Below, one piece after another: positions 24,317 to 32,844 of a stretch of DNA of 46,510 nt (the first letter of the stretch is position 1; each line of letters starts with the position of its first letter). Origin of the DNA: Actinomycetota bacterium (GTDB taxonomy: Bacteria; Actinomycetota; Actinomycetes; Streptosporangiales; Streptosporangiaceae); assembly GCA_003168255.1 (NCBI GenBank), contig PMSU01000097.1, positions 40,742 to 87,251 on the forward strand. The letters run 5' to 3'. Position numbers and translations under genes: made by a program. The notes beneath the pieces were generated by a model. It saw nothing but the letters and a program-made list of their open reading frames with translations, searched no databases and was not told the DNA's origin.

Positions 24317-24736
24317 GTGACAACGCCTACCAAGCCCAAGAAACCAGCAGCGAGACGGGCTGGGACAGCCGCCAGCAAGCTCGCTGCAACGCCGCGAAGG
24401 CGTTCGGTCAAGAAGCAGCCGCCAGAGCCACAAATGGTCACGACTCCGGCACCGGATAATGATCGCGGATCTCTTGCCCGCCGGGAGTCGAGTCGGCAGG
24501 CGGAACAATTCATAATCTTGGTCCTGGCGCTACTCTGCGGTCTGATTGGTTTCTCGCTGCACGTCCTGTGGCTCGCGGCTGTCGTGTTGATGTCGGTTCT
24601 CTTGGGGCTGGCTGCCGCAGAGCTAAGAGGCCATCGGCGTGGCGGCGTCATCGCCGAGGTGGTGGCGGAGGTAAAGAGTGTTGCCGACAATATTACGAAC
24701 CGTGAAGAACCTGAACCCGTGTCGGACCACAGTTAA
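24317..24736 (+). CDS. Small membrane protein of unknown function
   Basis: The protein has 139 residues from a GTG start. The N-terminal 60 residues are rich in Lys, Arg, Pro and Ala. Residues 63-101 form a hydrophobic hairpin of two segments (AEQFIILVLALLCGLIGFSL, then VLWLAAVVLMSVLLGLAAAE). The tail is charged and ends in EEPEPVSDHS. No family is recognised. Its GC content is lower than that of the neighbours, with more A-rich codons, so it may have been acquired. It stands alone between trpB and a 498-bp gene-poor gap. Confidence 0.55.
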   Translation: MTTPTKPKKPAARRAGTAASKLAATPRRRSVKKQPPEPQMVTTPAPDNDRGSLARRESSRQAEQFIILVLALLCGLIGFSLHVLWLAAVVLMSVLLGLAAAELRGHRRGGVIAEVVAEVKSVADNITNREEPEPVSDHS

Positions 24737-25234
24737 CCCACACAGTCAAACCGCATCGAACGCCGTTCTGCTCAAGGATGACCCGAGTCTGAAGTCGTTA
24801 AAGACTAAGGATGTGCCGACGTAGAACCCGAGCCGCCGCTGGGACGCCGGGGTGCCGCGATCAGGTAGGCGGCCACGGCGCCGGAACACGAGAAAGCCCC
24901 TGCGGCATGCAACCTCCTGCATCCAGCAGGGACCGTCAGCGGCGTACGCGGTTTCTCACGACAGGCCCGTCTTGACGCTGCTCAAGGACCGGTGCCGGCG
25001 CGAGCCCGCTCGCACCCCTCGACGCCGATTCCGGCGAGTGTGTGGCGCCGGGCGGTCAGCGCTGCCAGTTGTTGTCCTGCATGATCAGTTCCTTTCGCCT
25101 GTGGGGCTGCCGTCACGCGTGACCGGGGGGTGTGCGTTCGGCTGAGATATTCAAGTCATTTACCGGGATACTCCGTGACAAGCCGTCGCCGAGTGTGTAC
25201 CGTACGTGTTACATGGCACCGTCTCTGATGCTTC
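24737..25234. other. 498-bp gene-poor region with a compound hairpin
   Basis: No convincing protein is encoded. Bases 24890-24957 can fold: GAGAAA (24890-24895) with TTTCTC (24952-24957), inside it CCCTGC (24898-24903) with GCAGGG (24926-24931), and ATGCA (24907-24911) with TGCAT (24918-24922). The remainder contains the upstream region of the diguanylate cyclase gene. The structured part is a weak candidate for a small RNA or a terminator. Confidence 0.35.
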
Positions 25235-26527
25235 GTGGCGATGTTTCGTAACTGGCAGTTTTGGTCTCTTCCGCGCCGGGTGCAGGCCGCCCTGGCGCTT
25301 GTTGATGTTGCGGCACTGGCCGTGTCGGTCCTGCTGCTGTTGTTCTACCCGATCCACGCGCGGGATATCGCTGGAATTGCCTGGTTTGCCGCGTGTGCGG
25401 CGGCTGGTGTCGAAACATCACGGCGGGCTGAGCGGTTCAGGGAGCGGCACCGCGACATCCCGCACAAGTCGCTCAACGCGATGTGGTTCCTCCCGGCCGC
25501 GCTGCTGTTCCCGCCGGGACTGGTGTGCCTGCTGGTAGCCGTCACCTACGGCTGGCTATGGCTGCGGGTGGTCCATCACAGCCCGCACCGGTGGTTGTAC
25601 AACGCCGCCACGGTGATGCTCGGCTATGCGACCGCCAGTGTCACCTTCCACGCGCTGGCCAGGCATGTGGCGGGTCACGCGGATCTGACGGCGAATTCGA
25701 CGGTTCTTGCCGCCTGCTTCGTCGCCGGGGTGATCGCGCTTACCGTCAACTTCGCCCTGGTCTCCATGGCGATCGCGCTGACCACGCCGGAGGCGACGGC
25801 GCGGCAGTTGTTCGGCGGGCCGTCGCAGTACCTGACGGAGTCGGCCGCGATCTGCCTGGGCGTGCTGGGCGCGGCGGCCTACACGCTGGCGCCGTGGCTG
25901 GTCCTGGCCGGCGTTCCGGTGGCGGCGCTGTTGCAGCGCACGTTGCTTTTTTCCCAGCTCCAGCGGGCGGCGCATACCGACTCGAAGACGGGGCTTGCCA
26001 CCGCCGCCTGGTGGCACGAGCTGGCTAGCCGGGAGGTCGAGCGTGCGCTGCGCAGAAGCGAGGAGGTATCGGTCCTCCTCGCTGACCTGGACCATTTCAA
26101 GCGGGTCAACGATACCTGGGGCCACCTCGCCGGGGACGCGGTGCTTGCCGCCGTGGCAAACGAGTTCGCGGGCAACCTTCGCACCTACGATGTGGCGGGC
26201 CGGTTCGGCGGCGAGGAGTTCGTCGTGCTGCTGCCTGCGACCGGGCCGGTCCGGGCCCGGACCGTCGCCGAGCGGCTGCGGAGCAGCATCGCCGGGCTGC
26301 AGATCGCGGTGCCGGCCGGGGATGGTTCGGGCCGCGGGACGCTCGCCGACCGGGTGACCGTCTCGATCGGCATCGCGGCTCTCCCGGCGCAAGCGCGGGA
26401 TCTCACTGGCCTGCTCGCTCGAGCCGATATGGCCCTGTACGCGGCGAAGCAGGCCGGCCGTGACCTGGTCTGCTACCTGGATGGTCCCGGCGAGGAATCC
26501 GGCGCGGTGCCTCCGCTGCCGGGCTGA
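25235..26527 (+). CDS. Membrane-bound diguanylate cyclase (GGDEF)
   Basis: The protein has 430 residues. The N-terminal part (about 10-250) has six or more hydrophobic segments forming a membrane sensor, and the C-terminal GGDEF domain follows. The active site is GGEEF (325-329), with DLDHFKRVNDTWGHLAGD before it and a complete inhibitory I-site RTYD (316-319) five residues ahead. It therefore should make cyclic di-GMP from two GTP and be feedback-inhibited. The GTG at 25235 has no clear ribosome site; the ATG two codons later is an alternative. The last 55 bp overlap the 3' end of the convergent MFS gene. Confidence 0.88.
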   Translation: MAMFRNWQFWSLPRRVQAALALVDVAALAVSVLLLLFYPIHARDIAGIAWFAACAAAGVETSRRAERFRERHRDIPHKSLNAMWFLPAALLFPPGLVCLLVAVTYGWLWLRVVHHSPHRWLYNAATVMLGYATASVTFHALARHVAGHADLTANSTVLAACFVAGVIALTVNFALVSMAIALTTPEATARQLFGGPSQYLTESAAICLGVLGAAAYTLAPWLVLAGVPVAALLQRTLLFSQLQRAAHTDSKTGLATAAWWHELASREVERALRRSEEVSVLLADLDHFKRVNDTWGHLAGDAVLAAVANEFAGNLRTYDVAGRFGGEEFVVLLPATGPVRARTVAERLRSSIAGLQIAVPAGDGSGRGTLADRVTVSIGIAALPAQARDLTGLLARADMALYAAKQAGRDLVCYLDGPGEESGAVPPLPG

Positions 26528-27990
26528 CCGTGACCGGCCGAGGGTGCGCCCGCCCCCGACCCCGCCGCCCCGTCCGACCCCGCCGCCCCGTCCGACCCGC
26601 TAGACCCGTTGAACCCGGCAGGCCCGCTCGACCCGCTAGACCCGGTGAACCCGGCAGGCCCGGCAGGCCCGCTAGGCCCGCTAGGCCCGCTCGACCCGGT
26701 GGGCCCGGCAGGCCCGCTAGGCCCGCTCGACCCGGTGAACCCGGCAGGTCCGCTCGACCTGACTGGCCCGGCAGATTCTGCCGGTCCGACCCGGATGCCG
26801 TGGCGCGGCCAGATGACCGCCACCGCGAGCACGGCGAGTACGCCGGCCACCCCGCTCACACCGATCACCGAGGTGGCGGCTCGGTGCGCCGCGATTACGC
26901 CGGCCAGAATCTGCGCCAGTCCCTGGGTGGCGCTGACGCCGGCCACCGCGACGCCAAACGCGCGTCCCCGGTAGGCGGCGGGCACTGCCCTGCCGAACAG
27001 CGGGTTCAGCAGCGTGCTGAACGTGCTGCCCACCCCGGCGGCACACAGCAGGCAAAGCACCCCCCACAGTGGCGGGCGGAACCACACGACCACGAGCGCT
27101 GCACAGCCAAAGGCAGCGAGCGGGACGATCAGCCTTGACCTGACCGATGGCGCCACCAGCCGGGGCAGCACCGCGCTTGCCACGCTCATCCCGAACGGAG
27201 CGGCGGCCACGATCAGGCCGCCGGTCCGCGGCCCTCCGCCGTACAGCCGGGAGAGCGGTGCGGCCAGGCCTTCGCTGGCGTACATGAATCCGGAAGCCAG
27301 CCAGAACAGCAGGACGTATGCCCGAAGCGACCGGTCACCGAAGACGACAGCAGCGCCCGCGGCGAACCCGCGTTGCCTCCGGTCGCCCACTGCTGCCGCG
27401 GGCCGGCTGGCCACGCACGTGTAGATCAGCAGCCCCGAGACGGCGAAGGTGACCGCGTCGAAGCCAAGCGCGCCGCGGGCGGTAAGCGCCGCGACAAGCA
27501 CCCCGCCGCCAGCGAACCCGCCCACGGTGCACAGCTGGTAGACGATCCCGTCCAGCGCGGTGCCCGCCACGTACCTGTCCCCGTCCAGGATGTCCGGCAG
27601 CAGCGCGGAGCGTGCCGTCTGGAACGGCGGGCGGAACAAGCCGGCCACGAACAGCATCCCGATCAGCGCGGCGGGCGGCAGGCCAGGCGCCACCATCGCG
27701 GCGATCAGCACCGCGCGGACCACGTCGCAGAACACCATCACGGCCCGCCGGGGCAGCCGGTCGGCAAGCGCGGAAAGAAGCGGCCCGCCGATCACCCAGG
27801 GCGCGTAAGAGATCGCGAACGCTGCCGCGGCCAGGCCCGTCGACCGGGTGTCATCGAACACGAGGAAAGACAGGGCGATCTTGGCCATCTGGTCGCCGGC
27901 CAGCGACAGGCCCCAGGCGACGAACAGATACCGGTACTCGCGAACCTCGAGTACCTCGCGGTAGGTAACCGCGGCCTCCGCCATCCGCAC
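26473..27990 (-). CDS. MFS transporter with collagen-like C-terminal tail
   Basis: The protein has 505 residues. The first 405 form a 12-helix MFS protein of the MFS_3/EntS-like kind (REYRYLFVAWGLSLAGDQMA, FVFDDTRSTG-like loop, LADRLPRRAVMVF, LFRPPFQTARSALLPD, RLYGGGPRTGG). Such proteins export drugs or siderophores. The last 100 residues are low-complexity Gly-Ser-Ser-Gly-Pro-Ser / Gly-Pro-Ala repeats made by a DNA minisatellite, ending in the opposite-strand overlap with the GGDEF gene. The tail is cytoplasmic by topology and of unknown use; it may simply be a run-on after loss of an older stop. Confidence 0.82.
   Translation of the reverse strand: MRMAEAAVTYREVLEVREYRYLFVAWGLSLAGDQMAKIALSFLVFDDTRSTGLAAAAFAISYAPWVIGGPLLSALADRLPRRAVMVFCDVVRAVLIAAMVAPGLPPAALIGMLFVAGLFRPPFQTARSALLPDILDGDRYVAGTALDGIVYQLCTVGGFAGGGVLVAALTARGALGFDAVTFAVSGLLIYTCVASRPAAAVGDRRQRGFAAGAAVVFGDRSLRAYVLLFWLASGFMYASEGLAAPLSRLYGGGPRTGGLIVAAAPFGMSVASAVLPRLVAPSVRSRLIVPLAAFGCAALVVVWFRPPLWGVLCLLCAAGVGSTFSTLLNPLFGRAVPAAYRGRAFGVAVAGVSATQGLAQILAGVIAAHRAATSVIGVSGVAGVLAVLAVAVIWPRHGIRVGPAESAGPVRSSGPAGFTGSSGPSGPAGPTGSSGPSGPSGPAGPAGFTGSSGSSGPAGFNGSSGSDGAAGSDGAAGSGAGAPSAGHGQPGSGGTAPDSSPGPSR
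26560..26785. repeat. Minisatellite encoding Gly-Pro/Ser-rich tail
   Basis: Degenerate 9-bp units such as CCCGCTAGG/CCCGCTCGA/CCCGGCAGG and longer 30-45-bp composites are repeated head to tail. Read on the minus strand they give GPSG, GPAG and GFTGSSG units in the MFS protein. Unit length is a multiple of three, so copy-number change keeps the frame. Confidence 0.75.
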
Positions 27991-28186
27991 CCTCCTGGAC
28001 CGTCATCTTTTAACATGACCGGATTAGCATGCCTCACCCCTGTTATCCCCACCGGATGCCCATTCCTGGGCGGATAAATCAGAGGCTTGCGAGCTCGCGG
28101 ACCGGCTACCATCCACCGATTAGCCTGTGCCAGCCATGACTGGTCAGCCCGTGCCAGCGCTTTAGGCGATCTTGAAGGAGAGTCTC

Positions 28187-30002
28187 GTGTCCGCATCTCG
28201 TCCCGCTGCCGCCGCCGAACGCGTCCTCGCGATCCCGGCCGGGACGACGTGCGCCGAGGCGGTGGCTCGGCATCGGACCGCCGATCGAGGACGGCTTCTA
28301 CTACGACTTCGACGTGCCGCGCCCGTTCCAATCCGAGGATCTCGAGCGCATCGAGGGCCGGATGAGGGAGATCATCAAGTCCGGCCAGAAGTTCCGCCGC
28401 AGGGTGTTCCCCTCGCTGGACGCGGCCAGGGCGGAGTTGGCGGGCGAGCCGTACAAGCTCGAGCTCGTCGGCCTAAAGGGCGAGGTCGATCCGGGCGAGG
28501 TGATGGAGGTGGGCGGCCGCGAGCTGACCATCTACGACAACGTCGACTCGCGCACCGGCGAGGTCCGCTGGTCCGATCTGTGCCGTGGGCCGCACCTGCC
28601 ATCGACCAGGCTGATCCCGGCAGTCAAGCTCACCCGGAACGCCGCTGCTTACTGGCGCGGCAACGAGAAGAACCCGCAGCTGCAGCGGATCTACGGCACC
28701 GCCTGGCCCACCAGGGACGCGCTCCGCGACTACCTGCGGATGCTGGCCGAGGCCGCCAAGCGTGACCACAGGCGGATCGGCGAGGATCTTGATCTGTTCG
28801 CCTTCAGCAAGGAGGTGGGCCGGGGCCTGCCGCTGTGGCTGCCGAACGGCACCATCGTCAGGGACGAGCTGGAGGAATGGGCCAGGCAGACCGAACGCAG
28901 GCTCGGTTACCAGCGGGTGGCGACCCCGCACATCGCCCAGCAGGACCTCTACTACCTGTCCGGGCACCTGCCGTACTACACCGACGACCTGTACTCGCCC
29001 ATCGATATCGAGGGCGAGAAGTACTACCTCAGGCCGATGAACTGCCCGCACCACCACATGGTGTACAAGGCTCGCCCGCACAGCTACCGGGACCTGCCGT
29101 ACAAGCTCGCCGAGCACGGCACGGTCTACCGGTTCGAGCGCAGCGGGCAGCTGCACGGTCTCATGCGCACCCGCGGCTTCACCCAGAATGACGCGCACAT
29201 CTACTGCACGTATGACCAGGCCAAGGACCAGTTCCTCGAGGTCATGCGGATGCACGACGACTACTACCGCGCCCTCGGCATCGCCGGCTTCTACATGGTG
29301 CTGGCGCTGCGCGACCCGGCCAACAAAGACAAGTACCACGACGACGCGCAGATGTGGGAGACGTCGGAGCGGATCACCCGCGAGGCTATGGAGGAGTCGC
29401 GGATCCCGTACGTGGAGGAACTGGGCGGCGCCGCGCACTACGGGCCGAAGGTCGACTTCGTGATCCGGGCCGTGACCGGCAAGGAATTCGCCGCGTCCAC
29501 CAACCAGGTGGACTTCTACACTCCGCAGCGGTTCGGGCTCACCTACCACGATTCGGACGGCACCGAGAAGCCCGTGGCCGTGATCCACCGAGCACCGCTG
29601 GGCTCGCACGAGCGCTTCGTCGCCCACCTCACCGAGCACTACGCCGGGGCATTCCCCGTGTGGCTCGCCCCGGAGCAGATACGGATCATCCCCGTGGTCG
29701 ATGAGCTTCTCGGCTATGCGGAGGAGGTGCGCGCTGCCCTGGTGGACGCTGGCCTGCGAGCCGATGTCGATACCAGCGACGGGCGACTGCCCGGGAAGGT
29801 GCGGTCGGCGGTCACCCGCAAGATCCCGCTGATCGCCGTGGTCGGCAAGCGCGAGGCAGAGCAGCGGTCAGTGACCGTCCGCTACCGGTCCGGCGAGGAG
29901 ATCCCGATGCCGCTGACTGAGTTCGTCGAGCAGGGGGCAGAGCTCGTGGCCACGAAGAGCCTGGCAGGCGCCGGTCACCTGCGCCCTGACGCGGAGGCTT
30001 GA
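28187..30002 (+). pseudogene. thrS: Threonyl-tRNA synthetase gene with N-terminal out-of-frame deletion
   Basis: The GTG at 28187 has GAAGGAGA upstream and begins a TGS domain (ERVLAIPAGTTCAEAV). At 28262-28266 the sequence jumps to LGIGPPIEDGFYYDFDVP of the editing domain in a different frame. About 70 residues are missing, including the rest of TGS and the editing motif HxxxH. From there to 30002 everything expected is present: CxxxH half of the editing site in DLCRGPHLPSTR, zinc/threonine residues in MNCPHHHMV, motif 2 RFERSGQLHGLMRTRGFTQN, motif 3 GSHERFVAHLTEHYAG and the anticodon domain. Internal starts at 28314 (GTG) or 28362 (ATG) could still make a catalytic core. It is either a pseudogene or a remodelled editing-deficient enzyme. 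Confidence 0.8.
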
Positions 30003-30062
30003 TAGCTGGTGGATTCGCCGCAAGCGAATACGGCTGCTGCCTGACTTTCGTCCGGGCGATTG

Positions 30063-30100
30063 CTGAGCCCGCGGTCTTGAGAAAGTACCGCCGGGCTCAG
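30063..30100. terminator. Bidirectional hairpin between thrS and DUF222 gene
   Basis: CTGAGCCCGCGG (30063-30074) pairs with CCGCCGGGCTCAG (30088-30100) with one bulged base and a 13-nt loop. The stop codon of the DUF222 gene is inside the right arm. Confidence 0.6.
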
Positions 30101-31719
30101 CTAGTGTCCGGCGGCGCGGGCCCGGTGGGTCTGATGTAGGGGGGCCCGGCGATGCGCTGAGTGGTGAAGGTGAGGGTCCAGCCGTCGGCTTGCTGTGGAG
30201 TAAGCACGCGGGAGGTGCGGGTTCGCCGACGGGTGGCGTGACCGTAGCCTAGGGCGCGGCCGTCCGGGTCGGTGATAATCAGGCCCCAGTCAGTGGCTGG
30301 GTGAGCAGCGGCGGCGCGGGCGAGGTCGCGGGCGATGTCGCCGTGCAGGGGCCCGTATCCGGCGGCTTCGCCGGGTGCGTCGCGCAGCCCGAGCATGGTG
30401 TCGAGGGGGATGGTGAGCAGGATCGCTCCGGCCAGCGGCGGCAGCGCGGTGTCGGCACCGGGGCGGCGTAGCCCGGCCGGGACCTGCTGCCCGCCGGGGC
30501 CGCTGTCATCGCCGGGGCCGCTGTCACCGTCCGGGCCAGCGCCGCTGTGCTGGCCGGGTCCGTGTCCGTTGTGCTGGTCAGACCCGCCGTCGCTGTGCGG
30601 GCTGCCGCCGTCGCGCGGGTGGCTGCCGGGAGCTGGGGGGAGCAGATCGGCGGGTGGTGTGTCAGTGGGCTGGCCAAGCAGCAGCGCGAGGTAAGCCCGG
30701 GCCCGCAGCAGGTCTATGCCGCCAGTCGCGCCTTGCTTTTTCCAGGCTTTGGCGATCTGGCAGACCCGCTTGTCGGCGGCCAGCGTAGCGGCGGCGGGCA
30801 GGTCGCGGCCTTCGAGGTTGGCGGTCCCGGACGGGCCGATCCAGCACTCCACCCTGGCCTGCTTTTCCGCCCGCTCCCGACGCTCCCGCTCGGCGGCCGG
30901 GTCCACGGCCAGCACAGCCTTCTCGAGCTTGCGGCGCAGCTGCCCGTTCGTCAGCCCTCCGGCCTGCGGCAGCACCACGGCTTCCACCGCCCGCGCATTG
31001 TCGAGGGTGAGGCCGCCGAGTATCTCGGCGAGAATCTTCGCCTTGGTCAGGTCGATCTGCCCGGCCTCCAGCGCCGCCGCGGTCGCGGTCAGCCGCCGGG
31101 CCAGCTCCAGCGCGAGGGCGACCTCGGCAGCGCCGGTGCGGGGGGCCAGAGTCAGTGCGAGGGCGACCTCATCACCGGTGAACTCGCTGATGTCGGAAGG
31201 GAACTGGCCGGGCAGGCCGGGCGGTGTGCCGTCGGCGGGGCGGCGCCGGGCCAGCTCGGCCACCGCGGCCAGTCTCCGGGCCTGGGCCCAGGAAGCCTGC
31301 CGCGACCAGGCCCGCAGCACTCCGATGAGCTCGTCATCGGTCAGGGCGGCGAGCCGGGCGTGTGCGTCGTCGGCGAACCCGGCCAGCGGCAGCCCGGCAG
31401 CCAGCCCGTCCAGCACCTCGCCATCAGCGAATCCGGTGCCGCCACCGGTGCGGTCGCGCGGCGGGAACCCGGTCGGCGACATCGTCTCACCCGCGGCAAG
31501 GCACGGGGTCCGGTAGCTCAGCGGCCAGCCGGGCACGGGCGGCTGGTGCGGCGCGGGCGCCTCTAGGAGCTCCGATAGCCCGGCGTCGGTAAGGTCGGCC
31601 AGCTCGGCGGGGAACCCAGTGTCAGGGTCGAGCCAGAAGGCGGGGTCGTCCGCGTCGCCGGGTGAGATGTCCTGCTCGAACAGCGGGGCAGCATGGGCGT
31701 CATCTGCGGAGTCGAGCAC
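30097..31719 (-). CDS. DUF222 (13E12-repeat family) protein lacking HNH domain
   Basis: The protein has 540 residues from a GTG with GGAGGTG upstream. The DUF222 body lies at about 100-370 (DDELIGVLRAWSRQASWAQA, RRLTATAAALEAGQIDLTKA, AVEAVVLPQAGGLTNGQLRR). A Gly/His/Asp/Ser-rich insertion follows, then DWGLIITDPDGRALGYGHAT and GWTLTFTTQRI. Family members normally continue into an HNH nuclease with C-x-x-C and LDHT motifs. Here the protein stops shortly after PPYIRPTGP with no such residues. The family is multi-copy in actinobacteria and often linked to mobile DNA; its role is not known. Loss of the nuclease probably makes it inert or a DNA-binding remnant. Confidence 0.8.
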   Translation of the reverse strand: MLDSADDAHAAPLFEQDISPGDADDPAFWLDPDTGFPAELADLTDAGLSELLEAPAPHQPPVPGWPLSYRTPCLAAGETMSPTGFPPRDRTGGGTGFADGEVLDGLAAGLPLAGFADDAHARLAALTDDELIGVLRAWSRQASWAQARRLAAVAELARRRPADGTPPGLPGQFPSDISEFTGDEVALALTLAPRTGAAEVALALELARRLTATAAALEAGQIDLTKAKILAEILGGLTLDNARAVEAVVLPQAGGLTNGQLRRKLEKAVLAVDPAAERERRERAEKQARVECWIGPSGTANLEGRDLPAAATLAADKRVCQIAKAWKKQGATGGIDLLRARAYLALLLGQPTDTPPADLLPPAPGSHPRDGGSPHSDGGSDQHNGHGPGQHSGAGPDGDSGPGDDSGPGGQQVPAGLRRPGADTALPPLAGAILLTIPLDTMLGLRDAPGEAAGYGPLHGDIARDLARAAAAHPATDWGLIITDPDGRALGYGHATRRRTRTSRVLTPQQADGWTLTFTTQRIAGPPYIRPTGPAPPDTS

Positions 31720-32098
31720 GGGCAGTCACCTCCGTCCGGGACCACGATTTAACATCGCGGAGAAGCGACGTTCTTCGAACACTATATCGTATGATGCCGA
31801 CAGTCTGCGGGCACATCAGGCACGACACGCCGACCAATCTGAATATGGGCCGGGCTGCCGGGCAGCGGCCGGCACCGAGGCTAATTCGCACGGACCTCCT
31901 GGCTCAAGGGTCAGCTGAGCGCCGCCATCAGCCGGTCGGTGGATGCCGACATCCACTTGCTGTCCGCCGGACTTGGCCGATGAGTCGATGATCTGGCGGC
32001 GAGATGAGTCCAGGCTGTGAGGTGCCGGGAAGGTCGCGTCATTCGTGCCGGTCATCGGGATCAGGCGGTGGGCTGTCGGCCCGGCGAGAGGAGGGGGC
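31720..32098. other. 379-bp divergent intergenic region between DUF222 and GPP34 genes
   Basis: No protein gene is supported. An AT-richer patch at 31785-31800 holds TATAGT on the minus strand, a fair -10 for the DUF222 gene. The palindrome GTTCTTCGAAC is adjacent. The right end has a very strong GAGAGGAGGGGG ribosome site for the GPP34 gene. Confidence 0.45.
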
Positions 32099-32743
32099 AT
32101 GACCAGCCCGCAAGCCCTGCCGTACCGCGCCTACCTCATGGCCTACGACCTGGACGGCAACAGGCTCTACGACCGGACCCGCACCGCGTTCATCGTTCAT
32201 GCCGCGGCGCTAACCGAGCTGGCGGTTCGCGGTCTTCTCGGTGACGACAACGGATTCCCTCGCATTGTCTCGACGCAGTCCGCGCAAGACGCCGTGCTCG
32301 ATGCGCTGCTGGGCGAGGTGGCAGCGCATCACCGCAGCTGGAAGTCCTGGCTGCGCCATCACTACAAGCAAACCCTGTCCCGCGTCGAGGGAGAGCTGGA
32401 GTCTGCCGGAGCGATCACGATCACTGGCCGTCGGCTCGGCGGGCGGCAGCTTGTTGCCGTGCCCGATACCACCGCGGTCAAGGCGCTGCAGGGTGAGGTG
32501 ACAGCGGTGCTGGCCGGCGAGCCTCCTGCTGTTGCGGTCAACGCCCGTGACGCGGCGCTCGCTTTGCTGGCCGTCACCGCAGCCGTGCGGCACGTGCTGC
32601 CCCCACGCCAGTCCCGCCGCGGTAATGGCCACGTCGGTGAACTCGCCGCGCAGCTCGACATGGTGGCAAGCCCGCTGGGGCAGGTGATCCCCGGCCTGCG
32701 GATGACGATGATCGCAGCCCAGGGTGGGATGGGCGGAAGCTGA
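32099..32743 (+). CDS. GPP34 (GOLPH3/Vps74)-family protein
   Basis: The protein has 214 residues from an ATG with GAGAGGAGGGGG upstream. The family pattern is seen: LPYRAYLMAYDLDGNRLYDR, an LTELAVRGLLGDD helix, HHRSWKSWLRHHYKQTLSRV, a beta hairpin (GAITITGRRLGGRQLVAVPD), then an Ala/Leu-rich helical part. GPP34 proteins bind phosphoinositides in eukaryotes. Actinobacterial homologues are frequent, often next to signalling or specialised-metabolism genes, and their function is open. A GC-rich hairpin follows 25 bp after the stop. Confidence 0.85.
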   Translation: MTSPQALPYRAYLMAYDLDGNRLYDRTRTAFIVHAAALTELAVRGLLGDDNGFPRIVSTQSAQDAVLDALLGEVAAHHRSWKSWLRHHYKQTLSRVEGELESAGAITITGRRLGGRQLVAVPDTTAVKALQGEVTAVLAGEPPAVAVNARDAALALLAVTAAVRHVLPPRQSRRGNGHVGELAAQLDMVASPLGQVIPGLRMTMIAAQGGMGGS

Positions 32744-32768
32744 TCCCACGGACGTGGCGGAACACGCA

Positions 32769-32806
32769 GCCGGCCGGCCGCGTTGGCCAGTGACCGGCCG
32801 GCCGGC
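32769..32806 (+). terminator. GC-rich hairpin after GPP34 gene
   Basis: GCCGGCCGGCC (32769-32779) pairs perfectly with GGCCGGCCGGC (32796-32806) over 11 bp around a 16-nt loop, just after the GPP34 stop. Confidence 0.55.
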
Positions 32807-32844
32807 CGGCAAAGCACACGACACTAGCGGGTGGGTGGCTGGCC

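Noticed and set aside
25213..25251. 12-codon frame MAPSLMLRGDVS overlapping the diguanylate cyclase start
   Set aside because: No ribosome site, no amino-acid bias and no attenuator structure.
26560..26785. Regular repeats that might be a CRISPR array
   Set aside because: Units are 9-45 bp, contiguous without unique spacers, and they encode a Gly/Pro-rich protein tail.
28136..28165. Nine-codon frame MTGQPVPAL upstream of thrS as a Thr attenuator leader
   Set aside because: It has only one Thr codon and no set of alternative hairpins before the thrS start; likely chance.
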